DNA from: Cymbidium sinense
Taxonomy: Eukaryota; Streptophyta; Magnoliopsida; Asparagales; Orchidaceae
Direction: 5' to 3'
NCBI GenBank assembly: GCA_021442155.1
Contig: CM038215.1
Coordinates: forward strand, 7,216,976 to 7,280,975
Length of the DNA: 64,000 nt
Of the stretch, positions 46,736-59,540 are shown one piece after another (positions within the stretch are counted from its first letter, which is position 1; each line of letters starts with the position of its first letter). The notes under the pieces are model-generated. The model did no database searches and was not told the origin of the DNA. It saw nothing but the letters and a program-made list of their open reading frames with translations. Made by a program: the position numbers and the translations under genes.

Positions 46736-49700
46736 AAGGTTTAGGTTTAGGTTTAGGTTTATTAGGTTTTAAGGTTTAAGTTTATTTTTTAATTTATTAT
46801 TTACTTTAGGTTTAGGTTTAGGGTTTGGGGTTTAGGGTTTAAGGTTTATGATTAGGGTTTAGGCTTTAGTGTTTAGGGTTTAGGGTTTAGGGTTTTAGGA
46901 TTTTAGGGTGATTTTTAAGGGTTAGGTTTAGCATTTAGTTTAGGGTTTAAGGTTAAGGGTTTAAGATTTTTAGTTTAAGTTTAATTTAGTTTTGGTTTAG
47001 GATGTTTGTGGTTGTTTAGGGGGGTTTAGTTTTAGGGTTTAGTTTATGGGCCAGGTTTTATAAGGTTTTTTTTTAATTACGTATTGCTTTTTTATTTTTT
47101 TAGGTTTATTTTAAGTTTATTTTATTTTTTTGTTTTTATTTAGGTTTATTTTTATTTTTATTTAGTTTATTTACTTTAGGTTTATATATTTTAGTTTAAA
47201 TCTTTTATTTTAGTTTATTTTTTAGTTTTAGGTATATGTTTAGGTTTATTATTTAGTTGAGTTTTGTTTTTATTTTATTTTTTAGGTTTAGGTTTTATTT
47301 TTTAATTTTAGGTTTAGGTTTAGGTTTTTATTTTATTTTTTTAGGTTTATATTTTAGGTTTTATTTTAGGATTATTTTTAGGTTATATTTTTTAGTTTAG
47401 GTTTAGGTTTATTTTATTTTATTTAGTTTAGGGTTTAGGTTTAGTTTATTTTAGGTTTATGTTTATGTTTTGTTTATGTTAGTTTAGGCTTAGGTTTATT
47501 TTATTTTTTCTATATTTTATTTTTATTTTCTATTTAGGTTTTTTAATTTTAGGGTTTAAGTTTTATTTTTAATTTATTTTTAGGTTTATTTATTAGGATT
47601 AGGTATTTATTTAGTTTTTATTTTTACTTATTTTAGGTTTATTTTATTTTTGATTTACATTTAGTTTTTATTTTATTTACATTTTTATATTTGTAGTTTA
47701 TATTATTTTTTAATTTTGTCCAGGTTTTTATTTATTTTATTTTAGTTTATTTTTATTTATTTATTTTATTTTATTTTTATGTTTAAGTTTAGGTTTTAGT
47801 TTAGGTTTTTATTTTTTTTATTTTTTATTTTATTTAGGTTTAGGTCTTTTTATTTATTTTATTTTTATGTTTTATTTAGTTTTGGTTTAGGTTTTTAGGT
47901 TTTTAAGGTTTATGGTTTAGAGTTTAGGGTTTTAGGGTTTAAGGTTTAGGGTTAGGGTTTAGCATTTAGGGTTTAGTGTTTAGGCTTTAGGGTTTAGGGT
48001 TTTATGGTTTAGGGTTTGGGGTTTAGGTGTAGATAATGTTTGGGGTAAGTTTAGGGCTTGGGGTTTAGTTTAGGTTTAAACTTTAGGGTTTCTGATTTAG
48101 GGAGTTTAGGTTAGTTTAGGGTTTAGGTTTTGGGTTTTAGGTTTTAGGTTTTAGGTTTATAGTTTTAGGTTAGAGTTTAATGTTAATTTAGGGTTTTAGG
48201 TTTAAGTTAAGTTTAGGTTAGTTTATAGTTTAGTGTTTAAGTTTAAGATTTAGAACAAGTTTTAGGTTTTAAGGTTTAGGTTTAGAGTTTAGGGTTCATT
48301 TAGGGTTTTGTATTTTACAGATTTAGGGTTGAGGGTTTAGGGTTTAGGGTATTAAGGATTTTTTGTTTAGGGTATATAGGGTTTAGGGTTTAGGGTTTAA
48401 GGTTTAGGTTTATGGTTAGAGTTTAGGTTTTAGGGTTTAGGGTTACTTTAGGGTTTAGTGTTTGGAGTTTTTTAGGGTTTAGGGTTTAGGATTTTAGGGT
48501 TTAGGGTTCAGGGTTTAGGTTTAGGGTTTAAGTTCAAAGTTTTATGGTTTAGGGTTTAGGGTAGTAGGTTTAAGGTTTAGAGTTTATGGTTTAGGTTTAG
48601 TTTAGGGTTTAGGGTTTAGGGTTAAGGTTTTTTTATTTATTTTATTTATTTTTTTAAAATTGAGTAAACTAGTAGGCTTAGGTTTATTTAGTTTAGTTTT
48701 CATTTATTTTAGTTTATTTTATTTTCTATTTTAATTTAGGTTTATTTTTATTTTTATTTAGTTTAATTTATTTATTTTAGTTAATATGCTTTTTATGTAA
48801 GTTTATTTTTTTATTTAGGTTTAGTTTTAGGTTTATTTTTTTAGTTTAGTTCCATTTTTATTTTATTTTTTAGGTTTAGGTTTTATTTTTTTTAATTTTA
48901 GGTTTAGGTTTAGGTTTTTATTTTAGGTTTATTTTTAGGTTTTATTTTTTAGTTTAAGTTTTGGTTTATTTTTTATTTATGTTATTTTATTTTGTTTAGG
49001 TTTAGGTTTAGGTTTAGTTTATTTTAGGTTTACTTTATTTTTTGTATTAAGTTTAGGTTTCTCTTTTAGTTTAAGGTTTCAATTTTATTTTTTATTTATT
49101 TTTAGGATTTATTTTTAGGTTTATTATTTAGTTTTAAATTTTTTTTATTTTAAGTTTATTTTATTTTTATGTTAGGTTTAGTTTTTATTTTATTTAAGTT
49201 TTTTTAGTTTAGTTTAGGTTTTTATTGATTTTATTTTAGCTTAGTCTTTATTTCTTATTGTATTTTTTTTAGGTTTAGGTTTAGGTTTTAGTTTATGTTC
49301 TTATGTTATTTTATATTTTATTTTATTTTGGTTTAGATTTTTTTATTTATTTTATTTTTACCTTTTATTTAGTTTAGGTTTAGGTTTTTAGCTTTTTAGG
49401 GTTTAGGGTTTAGGGTTTACTGTGTTTAGGAGTTTAGGGATTTTAGGGTTTAGCATTTTAGGGTTTAGGGTTTTAAGGTTTAGGGTTTAGGGTTTAGGGT
49501 TTAGGGTTTAGGGTTTAGGGTTTTAGTTTATTGTTTAGGGTTTAAGTAGGTTTAGTTTTTAGGGTTTTTTAGGTTTATTTGGGTTTAAGGTTATTTTTAG
49601 TTCATTTTTTAGGTTTAGGTTTAGGTTTATGTTTATTTTTTAGTTTTGTTTTATTTTTATTTTGTTTTGTAGGAATAGTTTTTATTTTTTTTAGGTTTAG

Positions 49701-52120
49701 GTTTATGTTTTATTTTTTATTTTTTCAGGTATAGCTTTTAGGTTTTTATTTTAGGTTTTATTTTTTTGTTTAGGTTTAGGTTTATTTTTATTTTATTTTA
49801 TTTTAGGGTTTAAGTTTAGTTTATTTTATTTTAGGTTTAGGTTTTATTTATTTTATTTTAGTTTATTCTAGTTTAGGTTTATGTTTATTTTATTTTATTT
49901 ATTTTATTTTTAGTTTAGGTTTAATTTTTTTCATTTTAGTTTAGGTTTAATTTTTTCATTTTATTTTATTTATTTTATTTTTTATTTATTTTTAGGTTTT
50001 ATTTTTAGGTTTATTTTTTATGTTTATGTTTTTATTTAGTTTTTATTTTATTTTATTTTAAGTTTATTTTATTTTTATTTTGTGGTTTGTTTTATTTATT
50101 TAGGTTATTTATTCCAAGGTTTATTTTATTTTTTATTTGAGTTTAGGTTTTCATTTATTTTATTTTAGTTTATTTTTATTAGTTTATTTTATTTTATTTT
50201 TAGCTTTAGCTTTAGGTTTTAGTCTAGGTTTTTATTTTAATTTTTTTATTTTATTTTATTTAGGTTTAGGTTTTTTTATTTTTCTTATTTTTAGGTTTTA
50301 TTTAGTTTGGGCTTAGATTTTCTAGTTTTTAGGGTTTAGGGTTTAGAGTTTAGGGTTTTAGGATTTATGGTTAAGCTTTAGGTTTTAAGGTTTTATTTTT
50401 AGGGTTTTTTTAGGGGTTCTAGTTTAGGATTTTAGGGATTAGGGTTTAGGGTTTATGGTTTAGGGTTGTAGGTTTATAGTTTAGAGTTCAGGGTTTATGG
50501 TTAGTTTTAGGGTTTGATTTAGGTTTAGGGTTTTTTTTCATTTTCTTTTTTTATTTGTTTAAATTAAGTGACTAGTAGGTTTAGGTATATTTAGTTACTT
50601 TTTTATTTATTTTAGTTTAATTTATTTTTTTATTTTGGTTTATTTTTATTTTTAATTAGTTTAGTTTATTTTTTTTGGTTTACTTATTTTAGTTTAGGTA
50701 TTTCATTTTAGTTTATTTTAAGGTTTAGGTTTAGGTTTTGTTAGTTTAGTTTTATCTTTATTTTATTTTTAGGTTTAGGTTTTATTTTTTATTTTTAGGT
50801 TTAGGTTTAGGTTTAATTTTATTTTTATAGGTTTAGGTTTTTGGTTTTTATTTTAGATTTATTTTTAGGTTTTTTTTTTAGTTTAGGTTTAGGTTTTTAT
50901 TAAGTTTTTATTTTATTATATTTTAGGTTTATCTTATTTTTATTTTAGGTTTAGTTTTTATTTTATTTAGGTTTTTTATTTTGTTTAGTTTAGTTTAGGT
51001 TTTATTTATTTTATTTTCATTTAGTTTTTAGTTTTTTTTTAGGGTTAGGATGAGGTTTTAGTTTATGCATTTATTTTATTTTTGTTTAGGTTTCTTTATT
51101 TATTTAATTTTAGGTTTAATTTAGTTTAGGTTTAGGTTTTTAGCTTTTAGGGTTTAGGATTTAGGGTTTAAGGTTTAGTGTTTAGGGTTAATTTAGGGTT
51201 CAGGGTTTAGGTTCAGGGTTTGGGTTAGGGTTTATGGTTTAGGGTTAGAGGTTTTTTTTATTGAATTTTTCATTTTATTTTTCTAATTCTTTTAAATTAA
51301 GTAAATTTCTAGGTTTAGGTTTATTTAGTTTATCTATTTTATTTTTTATTTATTTTATTTTACTTTATTTTTTATTTTTATTTAGGTTTATTTTTATTAT
51401 TATTTAGTTTAGTTTATTTATTTTGGTTTATTTATTTCAGTTTAGGCTTTTATTTTACTTTATTTTTTAGGTTTAGGTTTATGCTTATTTTTTAGTTTAG
51501 TTATATGTTTATTATATTTTTTAGGTTTAGGTTTTATTTTTTATTTTTAGGTTCATGTTTAGGTTTTTATTTTATTTTTTTAGGTTTATTTTTAGGTTTT
51601 AATTATTGGCATAGATTTATGTTTATTTTAAGTTTATTTTATTTTATTTAGTTTTTGGTTTAGGTATAGTTTATTTTAGGTTTAAGTTTAGGTTTTATTT
51701 ATTTTATTTTAGTTTATTTTAGTATAGGTTTAGGTTTATTTTATTTTGTTTATTTTAGGTTTATGGTTTTTTTAGTTTATGGTTTATGTTTTATTTTTAA
51801 TTTATTTTTAGGTTTCTTTTTTAGGTTTTGGTTTTTATCTAGTTTTTATTTTTTTAAGTTCATTTTATCTTTATTTTACGTTTAGTTTTTGTTTAATTTC
51901 GGGTTTTAATTCTTAGGTTTATTTTATTTTTTAATTACATTTAGGTTTTTATTTATTTATTTTAATTTAGTTTTTATTTTTTATTTTATTTTAATTTTAG
52001 GTTTATGTTTAGGTTTATGTTTAGGTTTAGGCTTGAGTTTTTATTTTGTTTTATTTAGGTTTAATTTTTTTTTTCTATTTTAGTTTTAGGTTTTTAGGAT
52101 TTAGAGTTTTGGGTTTAGGG
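46736..52120 (+). repeat. Telomere-like megasatellite array, segment 6
   Basis: Anchor-like sites occur at about 47,080, 48,656, 50,561 and 51,294. Long heptamer-rich stretches lie at 46,800-47,050, 47,900-48,630, 49,390-49,560, 50,320-50,540 and 51,140-51,250. It joins the LINE-B poly(A) end at 52,121. The plus strand is nearly C-free apart from scattered substitutions. No gene is present. Confidence 0.83.
49479..49520 (+). repeat. Longest perfect TTTAGGG run counted (6 units)
   Basis: Six uninterrupted heptamers. Other good runs are five units at 60,819-60,853 and about four near 1,807-1,835. A functional plant telomere would have hundreds of perfect units, so this supports an interstitial or ancient origin. 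Confidence 0.9.
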
Positions 52121-52594
52121 TTTTTTTTTGGGAAACCCCATATAGGGGGAATTTTATTGCCACAAAAATGGGTTACATGGTCCTTAAAGAGGATAAACTC
52201 CAGAACTACTGCTCAAAGAGCTACAATCAACCTAGGGAGTAAATCCCCTATCTAAGTACATCCAAAAGCAAAAGAAAAGAGTTAAGCAAGAAAAAGATAC
52301 AAATTGATTAACATATATAAGCAAATGAAGGATAAGGGTCAATGTTCAGGGATGTGAGAATGACACAATGGAGTAACACAAGAGAAAAAAGGAAAAGCAC
52401 ACAATAGCGACCATTTGATGAAGATCTGTTGAGCCATAATACAATACATAGGCAAATTATCTGAGTAGAAGAAAAAGACAAGTATTGAATTAACCCCATT
52501 CCAAGCCTAAAGGACACATAATAAATATACAGCCTTGGTACCCAAGAATAATGTGGTTATTTCCTAAAAGGATAACCAAAGAATGTAAGTAATG

Positions 52595-53060
52595 TAGCTC
52601 TTAACAACCTCCTTGTTTCAAAATTAAGAAAGCAACAATTATAAAGGGAAACAGCAAACCCCAATCCCAAATTACCACAGGAAATGGGAATATAGCAACA
52701 GATAAGAAGAGATAGGTAAAGGGCAGCTCCCCACCACAAATAGCTCCAATAAGAGACAATCAGAGATAACACCACAAGATTAGCTTGCTTATCATCATAC
52801 TCAATAATCCAGTTCAGCCAATAGTAAAAGAATGTAAGTGCATTCTTAACAACCTCCTTGATTCGTAAAATTAAAAGCAAAGAAAATATAAAGGGAAGCA
52901 AGATATCCTAAGCCCAAATAACCACAGAAATGAGAGTACAAAGTATGAAGAATCGTAAGGGTTGATCCCCACCACAACAACTCAAATAAGTGGCAATAGA
53001 TAACACAATAAAAGCATCTTGCTTATCATTAAACTCAATAATCCAACAATGATGAAGTAA
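52595..53060 (-). repeat. ~240-bp direct tandem duplication in the LINE-B 3' region
   Basis: TTAACAACCTCCTTG occurs at 52,601 and 52,846 (offset 245), and GCTTATCAT followed by ACTCAATAATCCA at 52,787 and 53,021 (offset 234). Intervening text (CCACAGGAAATG against CCACAGAAATGA, and CTCCCCACCACAA against ATCCCCACCACAA) aligns as well. Confidence 0.8.
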
Positions 53061-54079
53061 TATCCAGCTAGTTGGCCATAAATCCATCCATTAAGATTAA
53101 ATAGTGCAAAGATTAAAATCAAGAGAGGCAAAAGCATAATCACAATGATCTGCATAAATCTAGCATAACCAAGAGGGAAAAATATAGATGAAGTTAGTCG
53201 CACTCTTATGTTAACAGCAAAATCCCAAAAGCAAATAACTAGAATGTGCAAGAAACAACCAACAACCATAAAAATAACCTGCTGGATAAAGGACCCGGGA
53301 ATCCAAAGACCAACAGGATAAGCAATAATACAATTATTACCCCCACTTTATAAAACTCTGTTAGAAGGAAAATAAGTTGAATGAAAATCAAGGTGTTCAA
53401 AAGATGATCAGCAGAAAAGTCCCTCCGGGTAAAGATAATCAGTGCCTAAACCTGATCCTCAAAGCAAATCGCATTAAGGAAGTCCAATCCGCAAAAGGAT
53501 AGTAAAATAAATAACATCAAAATGACCACTGGGATGGACAACCCTAAGAAGAGAACAAAAGATTCAAGATCGATCACCAACCCCAAGATATAAAATAGCA
53601 GTAAGTTGGCCAAAAACCAACCCAATCAAAAAAGAAAATACAAAAGTTAATTTCCAGATAGATAGGGAAAAGTCTTGGCCAAGACTAGCAGAGTGGAAAA
53701 AATAGCAGCAAGTGAAATCAACAGTCTCATGGAAACAAAGAAGTAGTGAAAATCAAAAGACCAAAGAACAACAATCACAAAGATAACCTGCTAGATAAAG
53801 GACCCAAAAATCCAAAAGCCAACAGTGGAGAAAATAGAATAGTTAAAGCACCCATCATATAAAACTCCAATAAAAAATAAAGTAAAGAGATAGAGACAAA
53901 AGGGTTCAGAAGATAACCAAGAAAAAAACCCTTCCAGAAAGGGGTGATCAGGCATGAAGCTAAACCCACAATCTCAGGGAAAGCATATTGAAAACCCAAT
54001 AAGAAAGTCCAAACCTACAATGAGATAACAAAAACAAGAAAAATACTACCGTGTGTGGGGAAATGAGGTTAGCCAAACC

Positions 54080-54410
54080 AATCAACAAAAGAACTCCAAA
54101 AGGACCCTACAGAACAAGAAAGACAACCCCAGAAGTAGCAAGCTGGGCAAAGGAATCAATGAGCCAGAGCCAACATCCAAGAGAATAAATAATAGCAAGT
54201 TGGCCAAAAAACCATGCATTGCAAATAGACTAAATGAGGGTAGCCAAAGCAAACAACAAAGCAACTCCAAAAGCAAACAGCAAAGCACCTTGCTGAACAA
54301 GCAAGACAACCCCAGTAATAGTTTGCTGAACAAGGGATTCAATGTTCCAAGTAATCCAATAACCAAGATAAAAAATAATAATAAGTTGGCCATAAAACCT
54401 CCCATTGCAA
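54080..54410 (-). repeat. ~175-bp direct tandem duplication in the LINE-B 3' region
   Basis: AACTCCAAAAG near 54,092 and 54,263, GACAACCCCAGAAGTAGC near 54,122 against GACAACCCCAGTAATAGT near 54,304, and AGTTGGCCAAAAAACC near 54,198 against AGTTGGCCATAAAACC near 54,384. The order is kept with offsets of 171-186 bases. Confidence 0.75.
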
Positions 54411-55680
54411 ATAGACAATACAGAAGATAAGTCCCAGAAAGATAGGGAAAAGATCAGGCCAAAGCTAGCTGAAAAGTGGTGATTAGCAGCAACCAATTGC
54501 TAACAAAAGAAATAAGCAACAAAGCAAAAGCCAGTATCCATTCAATAACCTCAAAAAAGTCTAGCTGAATAAGACAATCCAAAACCCCATAAGCATATGC
54601 TAAATTCCAATTTGACAGTTGGATAATCATAGAGATGTGCCCAAATTTAACAGAGCCACGGGGGAAAGGACATCAAATGAGTTGATCACCAGGCGGCAAG
54701 CAAAGAAAGAAGTTCAAGAGAACAACAGAAACAAAACCAAAAACCATAAGGTTAACCTTCAAAGAGATCTTAATAATAATAATACAATGTTGTGTCTTTC
54801 CTTACAGGTAAGAAAGAGGAGGTAAGCATACAACAAACCAACCCAAAGAGCAGTAATTAAAACATCAGGAGAGATATTGCATCCAACATAAGATACACTA
54901 GCAAGTAACATAGGTACAACATAGATTACTAAGTGGTTCAAAGCAAAGTCATCTTTGATATACAGCCAAACATAAAATATTATGCTAGCAGCTAATCCCA
55001 CAGCATCAATAATATTGGAAGTCCAGAGATAATTCCAATCCTAAAGAGAAGGAGTTATAAAAGTAAGGCTAGTGCAAGAGCTCTCCTTACAGGATGTGGA
55101 GATAACGATATGAAACATAGTAGAGGCAACAACCATAATAAAGAGATGAATATCTATTAAAATAGCTATAAAGATATACAGAGGTATAATAGTTAAACAT
55201 TGAGGCGAGGATCCCATAATATAATTCCAGGAAAGGGATGGAAATCTGTCCCTATTGATCAAAGAGTACAACAACAACAAATAAAGCATTAAATAATATA
55301 TCTCCCTGCAACAAATAGTGAACACTTTATCAGCATTGACAGTAAAATCCTAATCCAGGTTGTGGTAAGTAAACCAATAGCAGATGTTACACAGCTCAAC
55401 AAATGGCCAACAAGGAGTAAAAGGATGATGCATCAGCAAATTCCAAAGGAATAGCAACACCTTATCATTGAAAGTAGTAGAAATAGGAAGGCCCCAATTA
55501 GAATTAATGCAATTAAACCAACAACACATGCCACAAAAATTAGCAGAAAAACACCAAGGGATATCCGGATGAAGCATCAGCAAATACCAAGAAAACAATA
55601 ACACTGAATAGAAAGTGATCATGCAGTTAAACAAGAATTGAGATAGATCAAGCCAGAGGTTAGATTAATTTTTGAGATAA

Positions 55681-58600
55681 GAGAGCCCAGTATTGTCCAT
55701 ATTAACCAAGCCACATAAATGTTTAGGAAGAGTTAGTTGATCAAAGAAGTTTCCATCTAATCAGCACCCAGTTGGCAGGTGTCGGCACATGCATTACCCT
55801 CATGCCATACATGAGTGATTCTAAAATTAAGTTGGGTAAGGAGAGCTCTAGTTTGTCTTGAGAAGGTACAATTAGGTGTTGCTCATTTTGGTAAGTCAAA
55901 AGATCAATCGGCAGAGGGTATCCACCTCAATCCAAATATTGAGCTAACCATTTTGAAAGCAAATCTGGAGAGCTTTGTACACTGCCATAAGCTCAGCAAA
56001 TGGAATAGAGCAAGAATCAAGGGGGTAGGCAAAAGCACATAGGACTTTACCATTAAGATTTCTGAAAATTCCACCATAGCCTGAACCTTTATGAGAGAGA
56101 GCCATTAGTGTTAATTTTAATAGTATTATCAAGAGGTTTTACCCAATAAACAATCTTGTCATTTTTACAGTAGGGTTGATCCGGTAAGTTAAAACCCAGT
56201 TTATTTGCCACAAATTTACAACCTTTGAATTGTTTATAGTTAATGAGATTGGCATTGAACATGTCTCAAATTTTGTATTTAATTCTAGCAATTATTCTCA
56301 TGTGATTCATAGGGATCCCATGATGTTTTGTATCATTTCTATCCATCCACATGAACCAAATAAGAGTGATAGCAGTTACAACTTTAATGCAACCTTTAAT
56401 AGTGTTGTCAAAATAAACTTCAAGAAGTTGATATAAAGTTAAGGAGCCATTGAAAATGACAATGTTAAAGAGGTCATCATACCAAATCCAAAGTTTAGAA
56501 GCAATGGCATTAAAAAACATGGTTCACATTCTCAATGTGAAAGTAGCATTGGCATTTTGAAGGTAATTGAAAACCTTTACCCCACAACAAGGAATCAACA
56601 GGATGAAGTTTTTCAAAATGCCAAGTAAGACAGAATAGGAAGTATGGATAGTGTTATTCCATAGTTTGAGAAACACATTGGAAGAATCATGAGTTTCTTT
56701 AATGTGAATCCAAATATTTTTAAAGTTGAAATCACCATTATGTGAGAGCTTAAAAAGGACCTGGTCTTTATTGGTAGGAATGATAGGAATAGTAGTAAGC
56801 TTGTTTAAGAGAAAGGAAGGAATAAAATCAATAAGCTTACTAATGTTCCACATATTATTCTGCCAGAAAGATTTCACTTTAATAGCGGCAGTGGAATGGG
56901 TGGAAAGTAAGTCATCAATGGACCCACATCCAGTCCAGTTATCTTGCCAAAAGAAGGAGGAGCCAGAGTTAATCCCCAAAAAATTAAGGATTCTGCATCC
57001 CATTTGATGGAACAAAGTCTTTTCCAAATAGGAGAGTCTCCCCTTTATAGGGACAAATGAGGGGTGCTTACCACGGCAATATTTAGCGTCATGAAATTAG
57101 CCCAAAGACTATTGTTACTCTAAATTCCACCAAAGCTTATAGGAAAAGCGGTGATAGCTTCTTTGATTGGCTTACATCCAAGGCCATCTTCGCTAGGGTG
57201 CCATAAGTTTTAAACCAAGAGGTCCAGTGCATTCTTTTAGAGGAGTTATTAGAGCCCTAGAAAAATTTGTTAATGAGGCTCAATTCTTAATGATAGAAAT
57301 GGTGACAATGGTTTGGAGGAGATATAAAGGCATGGAGTTAAGAGTGCTCTTAATCAAAGTGAGCCTACCACCGAAAGAGAGTAAATGGAATTCCCAAACA
57401 AAAATTTTATTTGAGATTTTCTGGATTAGATCATCAAAAAGATGAGATCTTTTCTGACCTTTAAAAAGCGGAGCACCAAGATAATTAATGGGAAGTTGGT
57501 TTTGCTGAAAATTAGTAATTCTCAAGATTTGATTGATCCTATTAGAAGGGATTTTAGAGGAAGGAATGAAACAACATTTTCCTTCATTGAGAAAAGAGAC
57601 CACTTTCATTGCCAAATTTATTTAGAAGGCTCTTAATAGTTTTAATGTGCGAATAGAGGCATTGCAAAAGATTATAAAGTCATCAAAAACAAGATGAGAG
57701 GCGGAAGACCACCTTTAGTTTTAAAAAACATGAAGGATTTTTGTAGAAAAGATCATTCAGCTCCTCAAAAGATATTCAACAATAATAAAAAGAGAGGGTG
57801 AAAGGGTCTCCTTGTCTCAAGCCATGCATCGAAGTAATGAAACCAAGGGACTCACCATTCATGATAATAGAAACCAAACATTGGTAATACAATTTTGATG
57901 AAATGAAATTATCGGAAAACCCAAACAAATGGAAAATTTGAAAGAGGAAATCCCAAGAGAGGTTATCAAAAGCTTTAGAGATGTCCAGTTTGAAGAGGAT
58001 GTTGCCACCTCTGATAGGAACATCAAGGTCATGAACCAGCTCTTGGGCTAGAAGGATATTATCGAATATAGCTCTACTTTTAATAAATCCATTTTGGTTA
58101 TGAGAAATAATTTTAAGGAGCAACGGACTTATCCTATTATTAATTAATTTAGCAATGAGTTTTTGAAAGAAGTTGCAAAGGCTGATATGTCTAAAATCTC
58201 CCCAAGTATCAGAATTTTTAAATTTGGGAATGAGAATAATGGAAGTGCTACAAAAGTATCTAGGTAAAGAGTTGCCATCAAAGAAATCAACAACAACATC
58301 AACAAGGTTAGACTTAATAATAGGCCAACAATGTTGAAAGAAATGAGTCGTGTAGCCATTAGGGCCAGCAACAAAGTCAGTGTTCATATTATTGGGAGTA
58401 CTACTAATCTCGACTTTCGTAGGATGCAATGTGAGTAAATGGTTTTCATCATTAGTAATCATAGGAGATTAAGTGTTGGAGGGGTTCTAAGTTAGGTTGT
58501 TGTTTAATAAATTTTGAAAATGTTGAATGATAGAATCTTTAATTTCATTATTATCGCTGATCCATATCGTTAATATTTTGATTTTTTGAATAGAGTTTGA

Positions 58601-59540
58601 GGCTTTCCTTTTTTTGAAAAGAGCATGGAAATACCTTGTATTTCTCACCATCGAATCTATTTTCTAGTTTTTGCCAGAGGTTTCCTCCATATTCTGATAA
58701 TTAAGTTATCTTTAGCAGTGTTCAACTCATCAAGCTTACTAGGGTCAGTTAACACAACATCTTCAAGGGAGCAAACTAATTGTTCCATATTTTTTAGATT
58801 GGCAAAAAGATTTTTAAAATGGTGCTTGTTCCACCAATTTAGGTTTTGTTTTAGTCTTTTAAGCTTAAGCCAAAGTCAAATCATGCCTTTAACAGAATTG
58901 TCCAGGCGAATAGGGGCCATCTAATTAGTGGAAACAACATTAAAGAAATCACTATGTTGGGTCCACATATTTTGGAATCTAAAAGGAGTGGGGAGGATAT
59001 AAATCGGAAGGAGTTTTGATGGAGATCAATAGCGAGCATGGTCGACAAAGTTCTCAAATGCTCAACAAGTGAGGGGCCATTGATTGATCCAAAGGGAATT
59101 AAAGAGGGTCCTATCAAGCCCGAGTCTAGAGAATGCCATATAGTCGAAAAAACCAATATCAATTAGATTGCAATCGATAATCATATTAGAAAAATCTTCC
59201 ATGGAGTTGATGTTAGGAGAGCAACCTCTCCTTCTTTTCGAGGAAGTGATAATAGTGTTGAAATCACCCCCCAACTAACCAGGGTTTATTGACCGAGGAG
59301 GCAAAAGTTTTTAATTGATCCCAAAGGATGTTCCTACTAACTCTATTACAAGATGCATAGATAAAGGAACCAAGAGTAGAAATTCACCCAATGAGATTTG
59401 AACATTAACCAATTGTTGGAGATCATCAAGGATAGAAATGTTGATTAAATTATTCCAGAAACACCAAATTTTATTACTAATATTATAAAAGAAATTTTGA
59501 AAGCCCAGTGTTCTAGCAACATGGGTAATCTTAGAACAAT
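55681..59540 (-). pseudogene. LINE-B ORF2 (endonuclease-RT-RNase H), broken
   Basis: Starts inside the endonuclease because the N-terminus is deleted. Endonuclease parts: RTLGFQ-like near 59,510 and DRTLFNSLWINQWP near 59,110. RT is best kept in a 228-codon frame at 58,462-57,776: GPNGYT at residues 33-38, LIPKFKN at 77-83, FKLDISKAFDNLSW at 157-170 and GLRQGDP at 214-220. The catalytic box VFDDFIIFCNA follows in another frame near 57,690-57,660. The zf-RVT-like part is 57,027-56,524 (FFWQDNWTGCGSIDDLL) and the linker with FMWMDRNDTKHHG is at 56,520-56,266. RNase H is 56,132 to about 55,700 (SGYGGIFRNLNGKVLCAFAY, FAELMAVYKALQIC, then IWIEVD). Together with LINE-A it covers the whole enzyme. 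Confidence 0.88.

Larger units (their letters stand above)
52130..55680 (-). other. LINE-B 3' untranslated / hypervariable region
   Basis: Non-coding 3.5 kb between RNase H and poly(A). It contains internal direct repeats and scattered copies of a GTTGGCCA(A/T)AAAACC-like word (near 53,071, 53,605, 54,198 and 54,384) and a GATAAAGGACCC(A/G)-like word (53,285 and 53,795), also seen in LINE-A at 14,441 and 14,625. Compared with LINE-A it is ~1.1 kb longer, chiefly through more repeat modules. The short minus-strand open frames here, rich in Leu/Phe/Cys, look like chance products of A-rich DNA on plus. Confidence 0.65.

Noticed and set aside
54053..54825. Lys/Asn-rich plus-strand open frames in LINE-B
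   Set aside because: Antisense to the element, made of repeat modules; composition reflects A-rich DNA.
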